This document shows, in pieces, positions 53,585-63,830 of a DNA stretch of 64,000 nt. Position numbers and translations under genes: made by a program. The notes beneath the pieces were generated by a model that was not told the origin of the DNA, made no database searches, and was given only the letters and a program-made list of their open reading frames with translations. The first letter of the stretch is position 1. Every line of letters starts with the position of its first letter. This DNA comes from Flavobacterium aquicola (GTDB lineage: Bacteria; Bacteroidota; Bacteroidia; Flavobacteriales; Flavobacteriaceae), in NCBI RefSeq assembly GCF_003385115.1, contig NZ_QUNI01000016.1, positions 58,984 to 122,983 on the forward strand. Reading direction: 5' to 3'.

Positions 53585-56500
53585 ATGTTCAAAATATTTA
53601 TACAAAGGCCCGTACTGGCAACCGTTATCTCCATTTTACTGGTGATATTAGGTGTATTGGGACTCACAAAACTGCCTTTACAACAGTTTCCTGATATTGC
53701 CCCGCCATCGGTTTTGGTGACGGCCGTTTACCCGGGAGCAAATGCCGAAACGGTTTTACGTTCGGTGGCACCATCGTTGGAAGAATCTATCAATGGTGTG
53801 GAGAATATGACTTATATGAGCTCTACTGCCAGTAATGACGGTACATTAGCGATTACGGTTTTCTTCAAATTAGGAACTGATGCCGATCAGGCTGCTGTGA
53901 ATGTGCAGAACAGAGTCGCACAGGCTACAAGTCAATTGCCTGCCGAGGTTGTACAGCAGGGAATTATCACTGCCAAACAGCAGAATAGTTTTATCATGGC
54001 CATCGGGATGTACACCGAAGATGAGTCCAAATACGATCAGACGTTTGTTGCCAATTATGCGCAAATCAATATTATTCCTGAAATCAAACGTATTGCGGGA
54101 GTGGGTGCTGCGAGTATTTTTGGAGGTGTAAAAGACTACTCGATGAGAGTCTGGCTGAACCCAACACAAATGTCAACGCACAATGTGACACCCAATGAAG
54201 TTATGGCTGCGATTCAGGACAAAAGTCTGGAAGCGGCGCCGGGTAAATTTGGAGAAAGAAGCAACGAAGTTTTCGAATATGTAATCAAATACAAAGGAAA
54301 ACTAACCAACCCAGAAGATTATCAAAATATTGCTATTCGCTCCAATTCCGATGGTTCTGTACTCCGCTTGAAAGATGTGGCGAGAGTGGAACTGGGAGCT
54401 TATTCTTATAACAGTTTAACGCGTCTGAACGGTAAAAAAGGAATCGTAATTGGAGTGATTCAGCTGGCTGGTTCTAATTCGAATGACATTCAGATTGCGA
54501 TTAACAAACTGATGGTTAAGGCTTCGAAAGATTTCCCAGCCGGAATCAAACACAATATTTTCTACAGCACCAAAGTGTCGCTGGATCAGTCTATTGAGCA
54601 GGTAGAACATACCCTATTAGAAGCTTTTATACTGGTTTTTATCGTGGTATTTATCTTCCTTCAGGATTTTAGATCTACCTTAATTCCGGCAATTGCAGTT
54701 CCGGTTGCGATTTTAGGAACGTTCTTCTTCATGCAGTTATTCGGATTCTCGATTAACTTATTGACATTATTCGCCTTAATTCTGGCAATTGGTATCGTCG
54801 TCGATGATGCGATTGTCGTTGTCGAAGCGGTGCATGCTAAAATGGAACATAAACGTCTGTCACCAAAAATTGCTACACACGAAGCGATGCACGAAATTAC
54901 CGGAGCGATTATTTCGATTACGCTGGTCATGGCTGCAGTGTTCCTGCCGGTTGGTTTTATGGAAGGTTCAACAGGAGTTTTCTATCGTCAGTTTGCTTTT
55001 ACGATGGCGATTGCGATTGTGATTTCAGCAGTTAATGCTTTGACATTGAGTCCTGCCCTAGCTGCTTTATTTTTAAAGGACAATCACGGAGCACACGATC
55101 ATAATTCGCCTAACGAGCAAAAAGGATTTAAAGAGAAATTTTTTACCGCTTTCAACAGCAGTTTCGAATCGTTGACCAACCGTTATGTTGGCGGACTGAA
55201 ATTTTTAATCCGTAACAAATGGGTAAGTTTAGGAGGTTTGGCATTGATTACTGTTGCCACTATTGTGATGGTAAAAACAACGCCGTCAGGATTTATTCCG
55301 ACAGAAGATCAGGGATTTATTGCTATTGCTGTTAATACGCCATCGGGAACTTCATTGGACGGAACTCAAAAAGTAATGACTAAAGCTGAGAATACGCTGA
55401 GAGGTTTAGAGTCATCCCGATTTGTAACTGCTATTTCCGGTTTCAACTTACTGACGAATTCTACCAGTCCGTCATCGGCAGTGGTTTTCGTATTGCTGAA
55501 ACCCAATGAAGAACGGGGCAGTATTAAAAATATTGACGAAATCATGAATGAGGTTCGCGGTAAACTGGGTGCGATTTCGGAAGGAAGTTTCTTCGTATTC
55601 AGTTTCCCAACGGTTCCTGGATTTAGTAATGTGGAAGCTTTGGATTTAGTATTACAGGATAAAACAGGTGGTAAACTGGATAAGTTCAGCGGTATATCTC
55701 AAAACTTTATTGGTGAATTAATGAAACGTCCTGAAATTGCTGTAGCCTTTACCAGTTTCAAAGCTGATTATCCGCAATTGCAATTGGATATCAATGATGA
55801 AAAAGCAGACCAATTGGGTGTCAAAGTCAAAGATATTCTGCAGACGATGCAGGCGTATTTTGGAAGTGCACAGGCATCCGACTTTAACCGATTTGGAAAA
55901 TATTACCGAGTAGTTGTTCAGGCAGATATTGCCGACAGAGCCGATCCAACAGCGATTGACCGTGTATTTGTAAAGAACAAAAACGGCGAAATGGTTCCAA
56001 TAAACACCTTGGTAAAACTAAGCCGTATTTATGGTTCTGAAACCGCTTCGAGATACAATCTGTTCAACTCCATTTCGGTAAATGCGATTCCGAAACCTGG
56101 ATTTAGTTCGGGAGATGCGATTAAAGCTATTGAGGAAGTAGCAGCACAGCAATTACCATCTGGTTACAGTTATGAATTCTCAGGACAAACTCGTGAGGAG
56201 ATTTCTTCGGGAGGACAGTCGGCGACAATATTTCTGCTGTGTCTGATATTCATTTACTTCCTGCTTGCCGCACAATACGAAAGCTACATTCTGCCATTAG
56301 CAGTAATCTTATCGATCCCAGCCGGAATCTTTGGAGTATTTGTGGCCATCGGATTAACAGGAATTGAAAACAACATTTATGTGCAGGTTGCTTTGGTAAT
56401 GCTTATTGGACTGCTCGCCAAGAATGCGATTCTGATTGTAGAGTTTGCCGTCCAGAAACGAAAATCGGGTCAGGCCTTAGTCAAAGCTTCGATAGATGCT

Positions 56501-56815
56501 GCGAAACTGCGTTTACGACCAATTATCATGACTTCACTGGCTTTCGTAGTTGGATTGATTCCGATGATGAGTGCCAAAGGTCCATCGGCTCAGGGTAACC
56601 ACTCGATCAGTATTGGTGCCGCCGGAGGAATGGTTTCGGGAGTAATTCTAGGGCTGTTAATCATCCCGGTTTTATTCATCGTATTCCAATATTTACAAGA
56701 AAAAGTTACTGGAAAACCAGTAGCCGTAATTCATAACCACGAAAATAAAAATGGAAAATTATATCACAACCATTCTGATGACCATCATCATCAGCCTGAC
56801 GTACATAGCGTATAA
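53585..56815 (+). CDS. RND efflux transporter permease (HAE1/AcrB type)
   Basis: This 1076-residue proton-driven multidrug pump begins MFKIFIQRPVLATVISILL and has twelve expected TM segments. The proton-relay Asp pair is in TM4 (ILAIGIVVDDAIVVVE), and the docking/porter regions are of AcrB length. The last 30 residues form a His-rich tail (HNHENKNGKLYHNHSDD, then HHHQPDVHSV) not found in typical HAE1 pumps. The tail overlaps a small frame (56751-56864). It lies in operon with the adaptor and outer-membrane factor. Confidence 0.94.
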   Translation: MFKIFIQRPVLATVISILLVILGVLGLTKLPLQQFPDIAPPSVLVTAVYPGANAETVLRSVAPSLEESINGVENMTYMSSTASNDGTLAITVFFKLGTDADQAAVNVQNRVAQATSQLPAEVVQQGIITAKQQNSFIMAIGMYTEDESKYDQTFVANYAQINIIPEIKRIAGVGAASIFGGVKDYSMRVWLNPTQMSTHNVTPNEVMAAIQDKSLEAAPGKFGERSNEVFEYVIKYKGKLTNPEDYQNIAIRSNSDGSVLRLKDVARVELGAYSYNSLTRLNGKKGIVIGVIQLAGSNSNDIQIAINKLMVKASKDFPAGIKHNIFYSTKVSLDQSIEQVEHTLLEAFILVFIVVFIFLQDFRSTLIPAIAVPVAILGTFFFMQLFGFSINLLTLFALILAIGIVVDDAIVVVEAVHAKMEHKRLSPKIATHEAMHEITGAIISITLVMAAVFLPVGFMEGSTGVFYRQFAFTMAIAIVISAVNALTLSPALAALFLKDNHGAHDHNSPNEQKGFKEKFFTAFNSSFESLTNRYVGGLKFLIRNKWVSLGGLALITVATIVMVKTTPSGFIPTEDQGFIAIAVNTPSGTSLDGTQKVMTKAENTLRGLESSRFVTAISGFNLLTNSTSPSSAVVFVLLKPNEERGSIKNIDEIMNEVRGKLGAISEGSFFVFSFPTVPGFSNVEALDLVLQDKTGGKLDKFSGISQNFIGELMKRPEIAVAFTSFKADYPQLQLDINDEKADQLGVKVKDILQTMQAYFGSAQASDFNRFGKYYRVVVQADIADRADPTAIDRVFVKNKNGEMVPINTLVKLSRIYGSETASRYNLFNSISVNAIPKPGFSSGDAIKAIEEVAAQQLPSGYSYEFSGQTREEISSGGQSATIFLLCLIFIYFLLAAQYESYILPLAVILSIPAGIFGVFVAIGLTGIENNIYVQVALVMLIGLLAKNAILIVEFAVQKRKSGQALVKASIDAAKLRLRPIIMTSLAFVVGLIPMMSAKGPSAQGNHSISIGAAGGMVSGVILGLLIIPVLFIVFQYLQEKVTGKPVAVIHNHENKNGKLYHNHSDDHHHQPDVHSV

Positions 56816-56864
56816 AGTGTCAAAAGATCTTGACAACAGAAAAGATAACTGTACTGAGATTTAA
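56751..56864 (+). CDS. Possible 37-residue membrane peptide overlapping the permease end
   Basis: An ATG-led frame inside the 3' end of the permease gene, in another phase, runs 49 bp beyond its stop. The product MENYITTILMTIIISLTYIA continues YKVSKDLDNRKDNCTEI, giving one hydrophobic helix and a charged tail, like small accessory subunits of RND pumps. The overlap makes a chance frame quite possible, and no ribosome-site evidence helps. Confidence 0.25.
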   Translation: MENYITTILMTIIISLTYIAYKVSKDLDNRKDNCTEI

Positions 56865-56907
56865 GATTACGACTCACCTGCTGGGTGTAATTCTAAAATA
56901 AAAAATG

Positions 56908-56961
56908 AACCACATAGATACATTGATTTAAAGACTATGCATTCTATGTTTCTATGTGGTT
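56908..56961. repeat. Long inverted repeat between permease and outer-membrane factor
   Basis: AACCACATAGATACAT (56908-56923) and ATGTTTCTATGTGGTT (56946-56961) pair at 15 of 16 positions around 22 bp. It lies 28 bp before the start of the outer-membrane factor. It could be an mRNA processing or attenuation hairpin, or a dispersed repeat. Confidence 0.6.
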
Positions 56962-56988
56962 AAAATAAATTTAATTACGAAAAGTAAA

Positions 56989-58407
56989 ATGAAAAAACAT
57001 ATAACCAAAATAGTGACGGTCACTTTTTTGATTGCCACTATCCTATCCTGTTCCGTTTCGAAGGATATTGAGACGCCAAAAGATGCCTTTCCTGCCAACT
57101 TCAGGAATGCATCGGTTTCAAAAGATACCACCAGCATTGGTGATTTGGAGTGGAAAAATTTCTTTACCGAAAAAGATATTGTGCAGCTGATTGACAGCGC
57201 CGTTGCCAGAAATAACGACCTGCAGATTGCGAATAAAAACATTGAAATTGCGCAATATAGATTCACACAGTCGAAATGGGGAAATGTACCACAGGTGAAT
57301 TTATTGGTAACTGCCAATACCAACAATCCTTCAGACAACAGTTTTACGGGAATGAACCTGAATCAGGCATTGGGTATGAAACACATTGAAGATTATTCTG
57401 CGGGGGCTTCACTTTCATGGGAAGCTGATATCTGGGGTAAAATCAAGAACCAGAAGAAAGGTGCTTTTGCCAGTTATCTTCAATCGGAAGAAGTGAAGAA
57501 AGCACTGCAGACTACGATTGTTGCCAATGTTTCCAAAGGTTATTATAATCTTTTGATGCTGGATGCTCAATTGGATATCGCTAAGAAAAACGTACAGCTG
57601 ATTGACAGTACTACTACTATCATCAAACTGAAATTTGATGCGGGACAGGTGACTTCGTTAGCCATTCAGCAGTCGGAAGCGCAAAAATTAAATGCTGCGC
57701 AATTGGTGCCACTATTGGAACAAAACATTACGATTCAGGAAAATGCTTTGAGCGTATTGACGGGTACGTTTCCTAATTCTAAAAAAAGAAGTATTGCTCT
57801 TAGCGCTGTTGAAGTGAAAAACAATGCTTCTGTGGGAATTCCCTCTTCGATTGTGAGCAGAAGACCGGATGTTAAGAGTGCCGAATTGGCTCTGAAAACT
57901 GCCAATACGAATGTTGGCATCACCAAAGCCGATTTGTATCCTGCTTTAAAAATCACAGCTCAGGGCGGACTAAATTCCTTTGAATCCAGCAGCTGGTTTA
58001 ATGTTCCTGCTTCATTATTCGGAACTGTGGCGGGAGGATTGACACAGCCACTTTTGAATAATAAAAGATTAAAAACCCAATACCATATTGCGGTGGCCGA
58101 AAGAGAAAAAGCAGTTTTAAACTTTAGACAATCGGTATTAGTGGCAGTCAGCGAAGTTTCGGATGCTTTGGTAAAAGTGGAGAAACTGAACCAGCAGGAA
58201 TCTATTCTGCAGGAGCGTGTCACCACCTTGAAACTGGCCATTAAAAATGCTAAAATGCTGTTCAAAAACGGAATGGCGGAATATCTGGAAGTACTTTCTG
58301 CGCAGGCGAATTTACTGCAGAGCGAACTGGAACTGGCGGATATTAAAAGACAACAGCTTACTGCCAATACGGAATTGTACCGTGCATTGGGTGGCGGCTG
58401 GAGGTAA
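56989..58407 (+). CDS. Outer-membrane efflux factor (TolC/NodT family lipoprotein)
   Basis: This 472-residue NodT-type channel protein has a lipoprotein signal (VTFLIATILSCSVSK) and two repeats of paired long helices (about 65-270 and 275-465), with IAEVASAVARNNDLQIANKNIE-like openings and the conserved SSIVSRRPDVKSAELALKTANTNVG region. It completes the tripartite pump. The ATG at 56989 places the signal at the N-terminus; a GTG at 56956 lies inside the inverted repeat and is unlikely. Confidence 0.92.
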   Translation: MKKHITKIVTVTFLIATILSCSVSKDIETPKDAFPANFRNASVSKDTTSIGDLEWKNFFTEKDIVQLIDSAVARNNDLQIANKNIEIAQYRFTQSKWGNVPQVNLLVTANTNNPSDNSFTGMNLNQALGMKHIEDYSAGASLSWEADIWGKIKNQKKGAFASYLQSEEVKKALQTTIVANVSKGYYNLLMLDAQLDIAKKNVQLIDSTTTIIKLKFDAGQVTSLAIQQSEAQKLNAAQLVPLLEQNITIQENALSVLTGTFPNSKKRSIALSAVEVKNNASVGIPSSIVSRRPDVKSAELALKTANTNVGITKADLYPALKITAQGGLNSFESSSWFNVPASLFGTVAGGLTQPLLNNKRLKTQYHIAVAEREKAVLNFRQSVLVAVSEVSDALVKVEKLNQQESILQERVTTLKLAIKNAKMLFKNGMAEYLEVLSAQANLLQSELELADIKRQQLTANTELYRALGGGWR

Positions 58408-58424
58408 TATTTCTAACTGCATAA

Positions 58425-58600
58425 TAGAACGCGGATGACACGGATTGAACAGATTGACACAGATTTTTTTAATGTTGTAAAAAGCACAAATGTTTCTCTT
58501 TAGCCCCGATTGTAGTGAAAATCCTTATGTGCCGGGGTTCGGCGCACAAGATTGCAGCGGAAAGTGGGAACAATGCTTCCTGAAAATGCCTAATCTTTCT
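58425..58600. repeat. Candidate dispersed intergenic repeats between efflux and OYE genes
   Basis: The 240-bp gap carries GCGGATGACACGGATTGAAC with an ACAGATTGACACAGATT echo (58430-58467), then a G+C-rich block TAGCCCCGATTGTAGTGAAA ... GATTGCAGCGGAAAGTGGGA (58501-58570) with the hairpin TGTGCCG/CGGCGCACA in the middle. Both look like repeat families known to me from Flavobacterium genomes, a resemblance that I cannot confirm here. Confidence 0.5.
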
Positions 58601-58647
58601 GCTCCAAAAAATTAAAAATAGAATTAACAACATAAAATACAACAGTT

Positions 58648-59751
58648 ATGAGTACCAATAATTTATTTACGCCTTTTAGCCTGAAGTCTCTTAATCTTAA
58701 AAACCGAATCGTGATGGCGCCGATGACGCGCTCTTTTTCTCCTAACGGAATTCCGACTGATGCCGTTGCGGCTTACTATCAAAAAAGAGCTGAAGGCGAA
58801 GTGGGATTGATATTGTCTGAAGGGACAGTTATCGACCGGCCTTCGTCATCGAATGATGGAAATGTTCCTCATTTTTATGGTGATCAAGCATTGAATGGAT
58901 GGAAAAAAGTGATTGATGAAGTTCACGCTGCAGGCGGTCAGATGGGACCGCAAATCTGGCACATGGGCATTATGGACAATCATCATTCGGGCTGGGTGCC
59001 TCCGGTTCCTTTTGAAGGTCCGTCGGGATTGAACCGCCCTGATTTCAATAACGGCAATACGATGTCGGAAAAGGATATTGAAGACACCATTATTGCTTTT
59101 GGAAAAGCGGCTGCCGATGCCAAAAGATTAGGTTTTGATACTATCGAAATTCACGGTGCGCATGGTTACCTGATTGACCAGTTCTTTAGAGCAGAAACTA
59201 ATCTGCGTACGGATATTTATGGCGGTAAAACATTGAAGGAACGCAGCCGTTTTGCGATTGAAGTGGTGAAAGAAATCAGACAGCAGGTGGGAAATGATTT
59301 TGCCGTGATTATGCGTTTTTCTCAATTCAAGCCTTCAGATTACAATTATAAACTGGCGAAAAATGCTCAAGAATTAGACTCCTGGCTTACGCCGCTTGTG
59401 GATGCCGGAGTGGATATTCTTCATTGTTCACAGCGCCGTTTCTGGGAGCCTGAATTTGAAAAATCAGATCTGAATTTTGCAGGCTGGGCCAAAAAGGTAA
59501 CCGGAGCAGCAACGATTACTGTTGGTTCTATTGGGCTTTCTGGTGATTTCTTTGGTGCCTTTGCAGGCGAAAGTTCAGAACCGGCTTCCTTGGACGAATT
59601 GAACAGACGTTTCGACAGAGGTGATTTTGATTTGGCTGCCGTTGGAAGACCGCTGCTTTCTGACCCGAACTGGACTGCCAAAATAAAAGCAGGAAGAACC
59701 AATGAACTTTTGGGATTCAGTAAAGAAGCTTTGGGAGAATTAGTCATGTAA
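58648..59751 (+). CDS. NADH:flavin oxidoreductase (Old Yellow Enzyme family)
   Basis: This 367-residue FMN-dependent ene-reductase of the NemA/OYE class has an N-terminal FTPFSLKSLNLKNRIVMAPMTR, the flavin/substrate region TIEIHGAHGYLIDQFF (His-x-x-His pair), and DLAAVGRPLLSDPNW near the C-terminus, all on a TIM barrel. It reduces electrophilic alkenes, nitro compounds or quinones with NAD(P)H. Its place after the efflux operon suggests a joint response to electrophiles or drugs. The 240-bp gap may separate the transcripts. Confidence 0.92.
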   Translation: MSTNNLFTPFSLKSLNLKNRIVMAPMTRSFSPNGIPTDAVAAYYQKRAEGEVGLILSEGTVIDRPSSSNDGNVPHFYGDQALNGWKKVIDEVHAAGGQMGPQIWHMGIMDNHHSGWVPPVPFEGPSGLNRPDFNNGNTMSEKDIEDTIIAFGKAAADAKRLGFDTIEIHGAHGYLIDQFFRAETNLRTDIYGGKTLKERSRFAIEVVKEIRQQVGNDFAVIMRFSQFKPSDYNYKLAKNAQELDSWLTPLVDAGVDILHCSQRRFWEPEFEKSDLNFAGWAKKVTGAATITVGSIGLSGDFFGAFAGESSEPASLDELNRRFDRGDFDLAAVGRPLLSDPNWTAKIKAGRTNELLGFSKEALGELVM

Positions 59752-60020
59752 TTTAATTTCACTTACAGCTGTTTCAATAGCTGAAAAAATACCCTTTTTT
59801 TATTATTTAATTTGATGACGCTGTAAGACTTCGGTTTTATGGCGTTTTTTTATTTGATTCAAATGATAAAATTCAAAAAACAAAATTCGTCTCTGCTCGA
59901 TTATATTCGGGTTTTGAAAATTGACAGCTCTATTTTAGATATGCATTATATTTTTTATAACTTCGTAAAATAGTTGAACTATAATCTGTAAAGTTCCTAG
60001 AAACCTAATAACTATTTGGA

Positions 60021-63000
60021 ATGAGCAGCAACAATAACACACATTATTTTCTGGCAAATGGCGGCCAAATGGGCGAATTGATTCGGGCAAAAGACTGGAG
60101 CAAAACACCTTTGGGAAACCCTGATATCTGGCCAAAAAGCCTGCAGACAATGGTTTCGGTCGTTCTTAATAACCCTTTTGGAATGTATATCGCCTGGGGA
60201 AAAGAATATATCCAGATTTATAATGACGGCTATCGTCCCATTCTTGGAAACACTAAACATCCAAATGCTTTAGGGATAAGCACCCGCGATACATTTGCAG
60301 AAGTGTGGAATATTATCGGATCAATGTTCGACGGCGTTATGGATGGTATTCCTGTGGGCTTTCCTGATTTCATGCTCCCTTTGGACAGAAACGGTGATGG
60401 CTCTATCGAAAACTGCTATTTTGATTTTGCTTACAGCCCTATTTATATCGATAATGGCGAAGTAGGCGGCGTTTTGGTTACTGTAAGTGAGACAACATCC
60501 AAAAAAAGAGCCGAAGATGCATTAAAAGAAAGCAACAATCATTACTTAAATAATATCATACAGGCTCCTATTGCCATGTGTGTTTTTAAAAACAAAGACC
60601 ATGTAGTCGAAATTGCAAACGAACACATGCTTCGCTTATGGGAAAAAAGTGCTGCTGATGTATGGAACAAACCCATTGCGGAAGGACTGCCTGAAGAAAA
60701 AAATCAAGAATTCAGAACTCTGATAAATACTGTATTTACTACAGGGCAAAAATTTACAGCCAGTGAACGGCCGGTTCAGCTTCTCCGCAGCGGAAAAACA
60801 GAAACTATCTATGTAGATTTCGTTTATGACGCATTGAGGGAAACTGACGGAACCATTTCGGGCGTTATAGCGACAGCCATCGATGTTACCTCGCAGGTGC
60901 TATCCCGGTCAAAAATTGAAGAAAGCCAGCATAAAGTAAAAGCCATTGTAGAAAATGCCCCCTTCCCTATTGCCGTATATGTGGGGGAAGAAATGCGGAT
61001 AGAACTTGCAAACGATTCCATTATTGCAATTTGGGGCAAAGGAAATAATGTAATAGGAAAATCATTTAAGGAGGTTTTGCCTGAACTGGATAATCAGCTG
61101 GTTTTTGAACAGATTACAAATGTTTTTAAAACAGGACAATCTTTCCATACCAAAAACACGCCTCTTGATTTAATTGTAGACGGAAAACTAGGCACTTACT
61201 ATTTTAACTACAGTTTAACTCCCTTATATGACCTGAGCGGTAAGATATATGGTGTAATGAACACCGGTGTCGATCTTACCGATTTAAATTTGGCCAAGAA
61301 AAAAATAGAAGAATCAGATAAGCGTTTCCGAAATACGGTTAAGCAGGCGCCTGTGGGCATCACCATTTTACGCGGTCCGGAATATGTGGCAGAAATGGCA
61401 AATGATGCCTATCTAACGCTGGTAGACAGAGAAGAATCCTCCTTTATAGGAAAGCCGTTATTCGATTCGCTGCCCGAAGTGAAGGAAACTGTCAGTGCGC
61501 TTTTGAATGATGTTATTACTACAGGAAATCCCTGTCATGGATATGAAGTGCCTGTCCCGATAAATAGACACGGCAAAACAGAAGTTAACTATTTTGATTT
61601 TTTATACTATCCGTTAAAGGAATCAGACGGCGAAATTTCGGGTATTATTGTAACGGTTACCGAAGTAAGCGAAAAAGTACAATCCCGAAAAAAAACAGAG
61701 CAGAACGAAGAAAGACTAAACATTATACTCGAAGCAAGTGAACTTGGCACTTGGGAATTAAATATAAAAACAAGAGAAGTTGCGTACTCGCAAAGATACC
61801 TCGAGATTGTCAGTGGCTATACCGATGATGTATCATTAACACACGAGCAGCTGCTTACACATCTTCATCCAGATGATATGAACATTCGCAACAAAGCGTT
61901 TAATAATGCCATTGCTACCGGTTACTTAAATTATGAAGCTAGAGTAATATGGAATGATCAGTCTATTCACTGGATGGAAGGAAAAGGAAAAGTTTTCTAT
62001 GATGAGAACCAGCTGCCAGAGAAAATGCTGGGAACTATCCGCGATATTACCGATGATAAAAAGCACCAGCAGGAAATTGAGGAAAGCGAACAAAAATTCC
62101 GTCTTCTGGCAAATTCTATGGCACAGCATATCTGGACATCAGATCCTGAAGGGAATCTAAATTATTTTAATCAGTCCGTATTTGATTATTCGGGTCTTTC
62201 GCAGGAACAGATGAATCAGGATGGATGGATCCAGATAGTGCATCCAGATGATGTCGAGGAAAATATAAAAGCGTGGATGGAGGCGGTAACTACCGGAAAA
62301 GACTTTTTATTCGAACACCGTTTCAGGCGATATGACGGCGAATACCGCTGGCAGTTAAGCCGTGCTATTCCTCAGATAGATGAAAACGGAAAAATACAGA
62401 TGTGGGTGGGAACAAGCACCGATATACAGGAACAAAAAATATTTACAAATGAATTAGAAAAGCAGGTAAAGGAACGCACCAGAGAACTCAGCCTGATAAA
62501 TGAATCCCTTGAAAAAAGCGAAGAACGCTATCACCTGATGGTCGAAGAAATACAGGATTATGCGATCTTGTATCTTGATCATCTGGGCATTATAGAGAAC
62601 TGGAATTTTGGAGCCCAAAAAATAAAAGGCTACAAAGCCCAGGAAATTATCGGAAAAAGTATTGCTATCTTCTATACCGAATCGGACCGAAATAATAACG
62701 TACCCCAAAAATTTTTAAGCATTGCCAGAGAGGAAGGCAGAGCTGTACAGGAAGGCTGGCGCATGCGCAAAGATGGATCTTTGTTTTGGGCAAGCGTGGT
62801 CATTACAGCCGTTCACAGCAAAAAAAATGAACTCATCGGATTTTCAAAAGTTACACACGATCTGACCGAAAAAAAGAAGGCCGAGGATAAAATAAAACTG
62901 AATGCACTGGAACTTCAGGAAAAAAATGAAGCATTAGAGAAAATGAACAAAGAACTTCAGTCTTTTGCCTATATCTCAAGTCATGATCTACAGGAACCGC

Positions 63001-63665
63001 TGCGGAAAATCCAGACATTTGCTTCACTGCTGGTACAAAAAGAGTTCGATAATCTATCTGACAGCGGCAAGGATAAATTCAGGAGAATGCAGAACGCTGC
63101 CCAGCGCATGCAGGCATTAATCAACGATTTACTCGCCTATTCCAGAACCAATATTCAGGAAATAAAATACGAAAAAACAAATCTTTCCCAGATTATCGAA
63201 GAGGTCAAGGAAGATTTAAAAGAAGAGCTGGAACAAAAAAATGCTGTCATCGATAATCAGAAAGTATGCGATGACATTATCCTCGATATTATTCCTTTTC
63301 AATTTAGACAGCTGCTGTACAATCTATTAAGCAACTCCATCAAATTCTCCAAACCGGATACTCCTCTTGAGATAAAGATAAAATGTGAAATTGCCAAAGG
63401 AAAAACTTTTGGCGACCCACAGCTTTTGCCCGAAACGGAGTACTGCCACATCAGTATTTCGGACAATGGTATAGGTTTTGAGCAAGAATACGGCAAAAAA
63501 ATATTCGAAGTTTTCCAGCGTCTGCACGGAAAAACAGAATATGCCGGAACCGGAATAGGCTTGGCAATTGTCAAGAAAATTGTCGAAAATCATCATGGCA
63601 TTATCACCGCAGCAGGGCAAATTAATAAAGGAGCAACCTTTACTATTTATATCCCTGTACTGTAA
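60021..63665 (+). CDS. Multi-PAS sensor histidine kinase
   Basis: This 1214-residue cytosolic kinase has an N-terminal block (HYFLANGGQMGELIRAKDWS, WPKSLQ, YIQIYNDGYRPILG; about 8-160) shared with the kinase at 30658. About six PAS/PAC units follow (about 165-965, including GTIRDITDDKK and GTSTDIQEQK), then a coiled coil, HisKA with FAYISSHDLQEPLRK (about 990-1050) and HATPase with DNGIGFEQEY and GTGIGLAIVKK. It has no receiver or TM segment. No receiver gene follows within the window, so its partner is unknown; the single receivers elsewhere are candidates. Confidence 0.92.
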   Translation: MSSNNNTHYFLANGGQMGELIRAKDWSKTPLGNPDIWPKSLQTMVSVVLNNPFGMYIAWGKEYIQIYNDGYRPILGNTKHPNALGISTRDTFAEVWNIIGSMFDGVMDGIPVGFPDFMLPLDRNGDGSIENCYFDFAYSPIYIDNGEVGGVLVTVSETTSKKRAEDALKESNNHYLNNIIQAPIAMCVFKNKDHVVEIANEHMLRLWEKSAADVWNKPIAEGLPEEKNQEFRTLINTVFTTGQKFTASERPVQLLRSGKTETIYVDFVYDALRETDGTISGVIATAIDVTSQVLSRSKIEESQHKVKAIVENAPFPIAVYVGEEMRIELANDSIIAIWGKGNNVIGKSFKEVLPELDNQLVFEQITNVFKTGQSFHTKNTPLDLIVDGKLGTYYFNYSLTPLYDLSGKIYGVMNTGVDLTDLNLAKKKIEESDKRFRNTVKQAPVGITILRGPEYVAEMANDAYLTLVDREESSFIGKPLFDSLPEVKETVSALLNDVITTGNPCHGYEVPVPINRHGKTEVNYFDFLYYPLKESDGEISGIIVTVTEVSEKVQSRKKTEQNEERLNIILEASELGTWELNIKTREVAYSQRYLEIVSGYTDDVSLTHEQLLTHLHPDDMNIRNKAFNNAIATGYLNYEARVIWNDQSIHWMEGKGKVFYDENQLPEKMLGTIRDITDDKKHQQEIEESEQKFRLLANSMAQHIWTSDPEGNLNYFNQSVFDYSGLSQEQMNQDGWIQIVHPDDVEENIKAWMEAVTTGKDFLFEHRFRRYDGEYRWQLSRAIPQIDENGKIQMWVGTSTDIQEQKIFTNELEKQVKERTRELSLINESLEKSEERYHLMVEEIQDYAILYLDHLGIIENWNFGAQKIKGYKAQEIIGKSIAIFYTESDRNNNVPQKFLSIAREEGRAVQEGWRMRKDGSLFWASVVITAVHSKKNELIGFSKVTHDLTEKKKAEDKIKLNALELQEKNEALEKMNKELQSFAYISSHDLQEPLRKIQTFASLLVQKEFDNLSDSGKDKFRRMQNAAQRMQALINDLLAYSRTNIQEIKYEKTNLSQIIEEVKEDLKEELEQKNAVIDNQKVCDDIILDIIPFQFRQLLYNLLSNSIKFSKPDTPLEIKIKCEIAKGKTFGDPQLLPETEYCHISISDNGIGFEQEYGKKIFEVFQRLHGKTEYAGTGIGLAIVKKIVENHHGIITAAGQINKGATFTIYIPVL

Positions 63666-63830
63666 TGAGAGTAACGTGCTTTCAAAATTTATCGAAAGAA
63701 GATCTGGCTCTAATGATGAATTATACTGCAATATTATAAAATAATATAACAAAAATTCCTATAAATGCAATTATTTAAAGTTCTACTTTTTCTTACATTT
63801 GGTTTTTAACCAATTAAAAAATAGAGTTTT

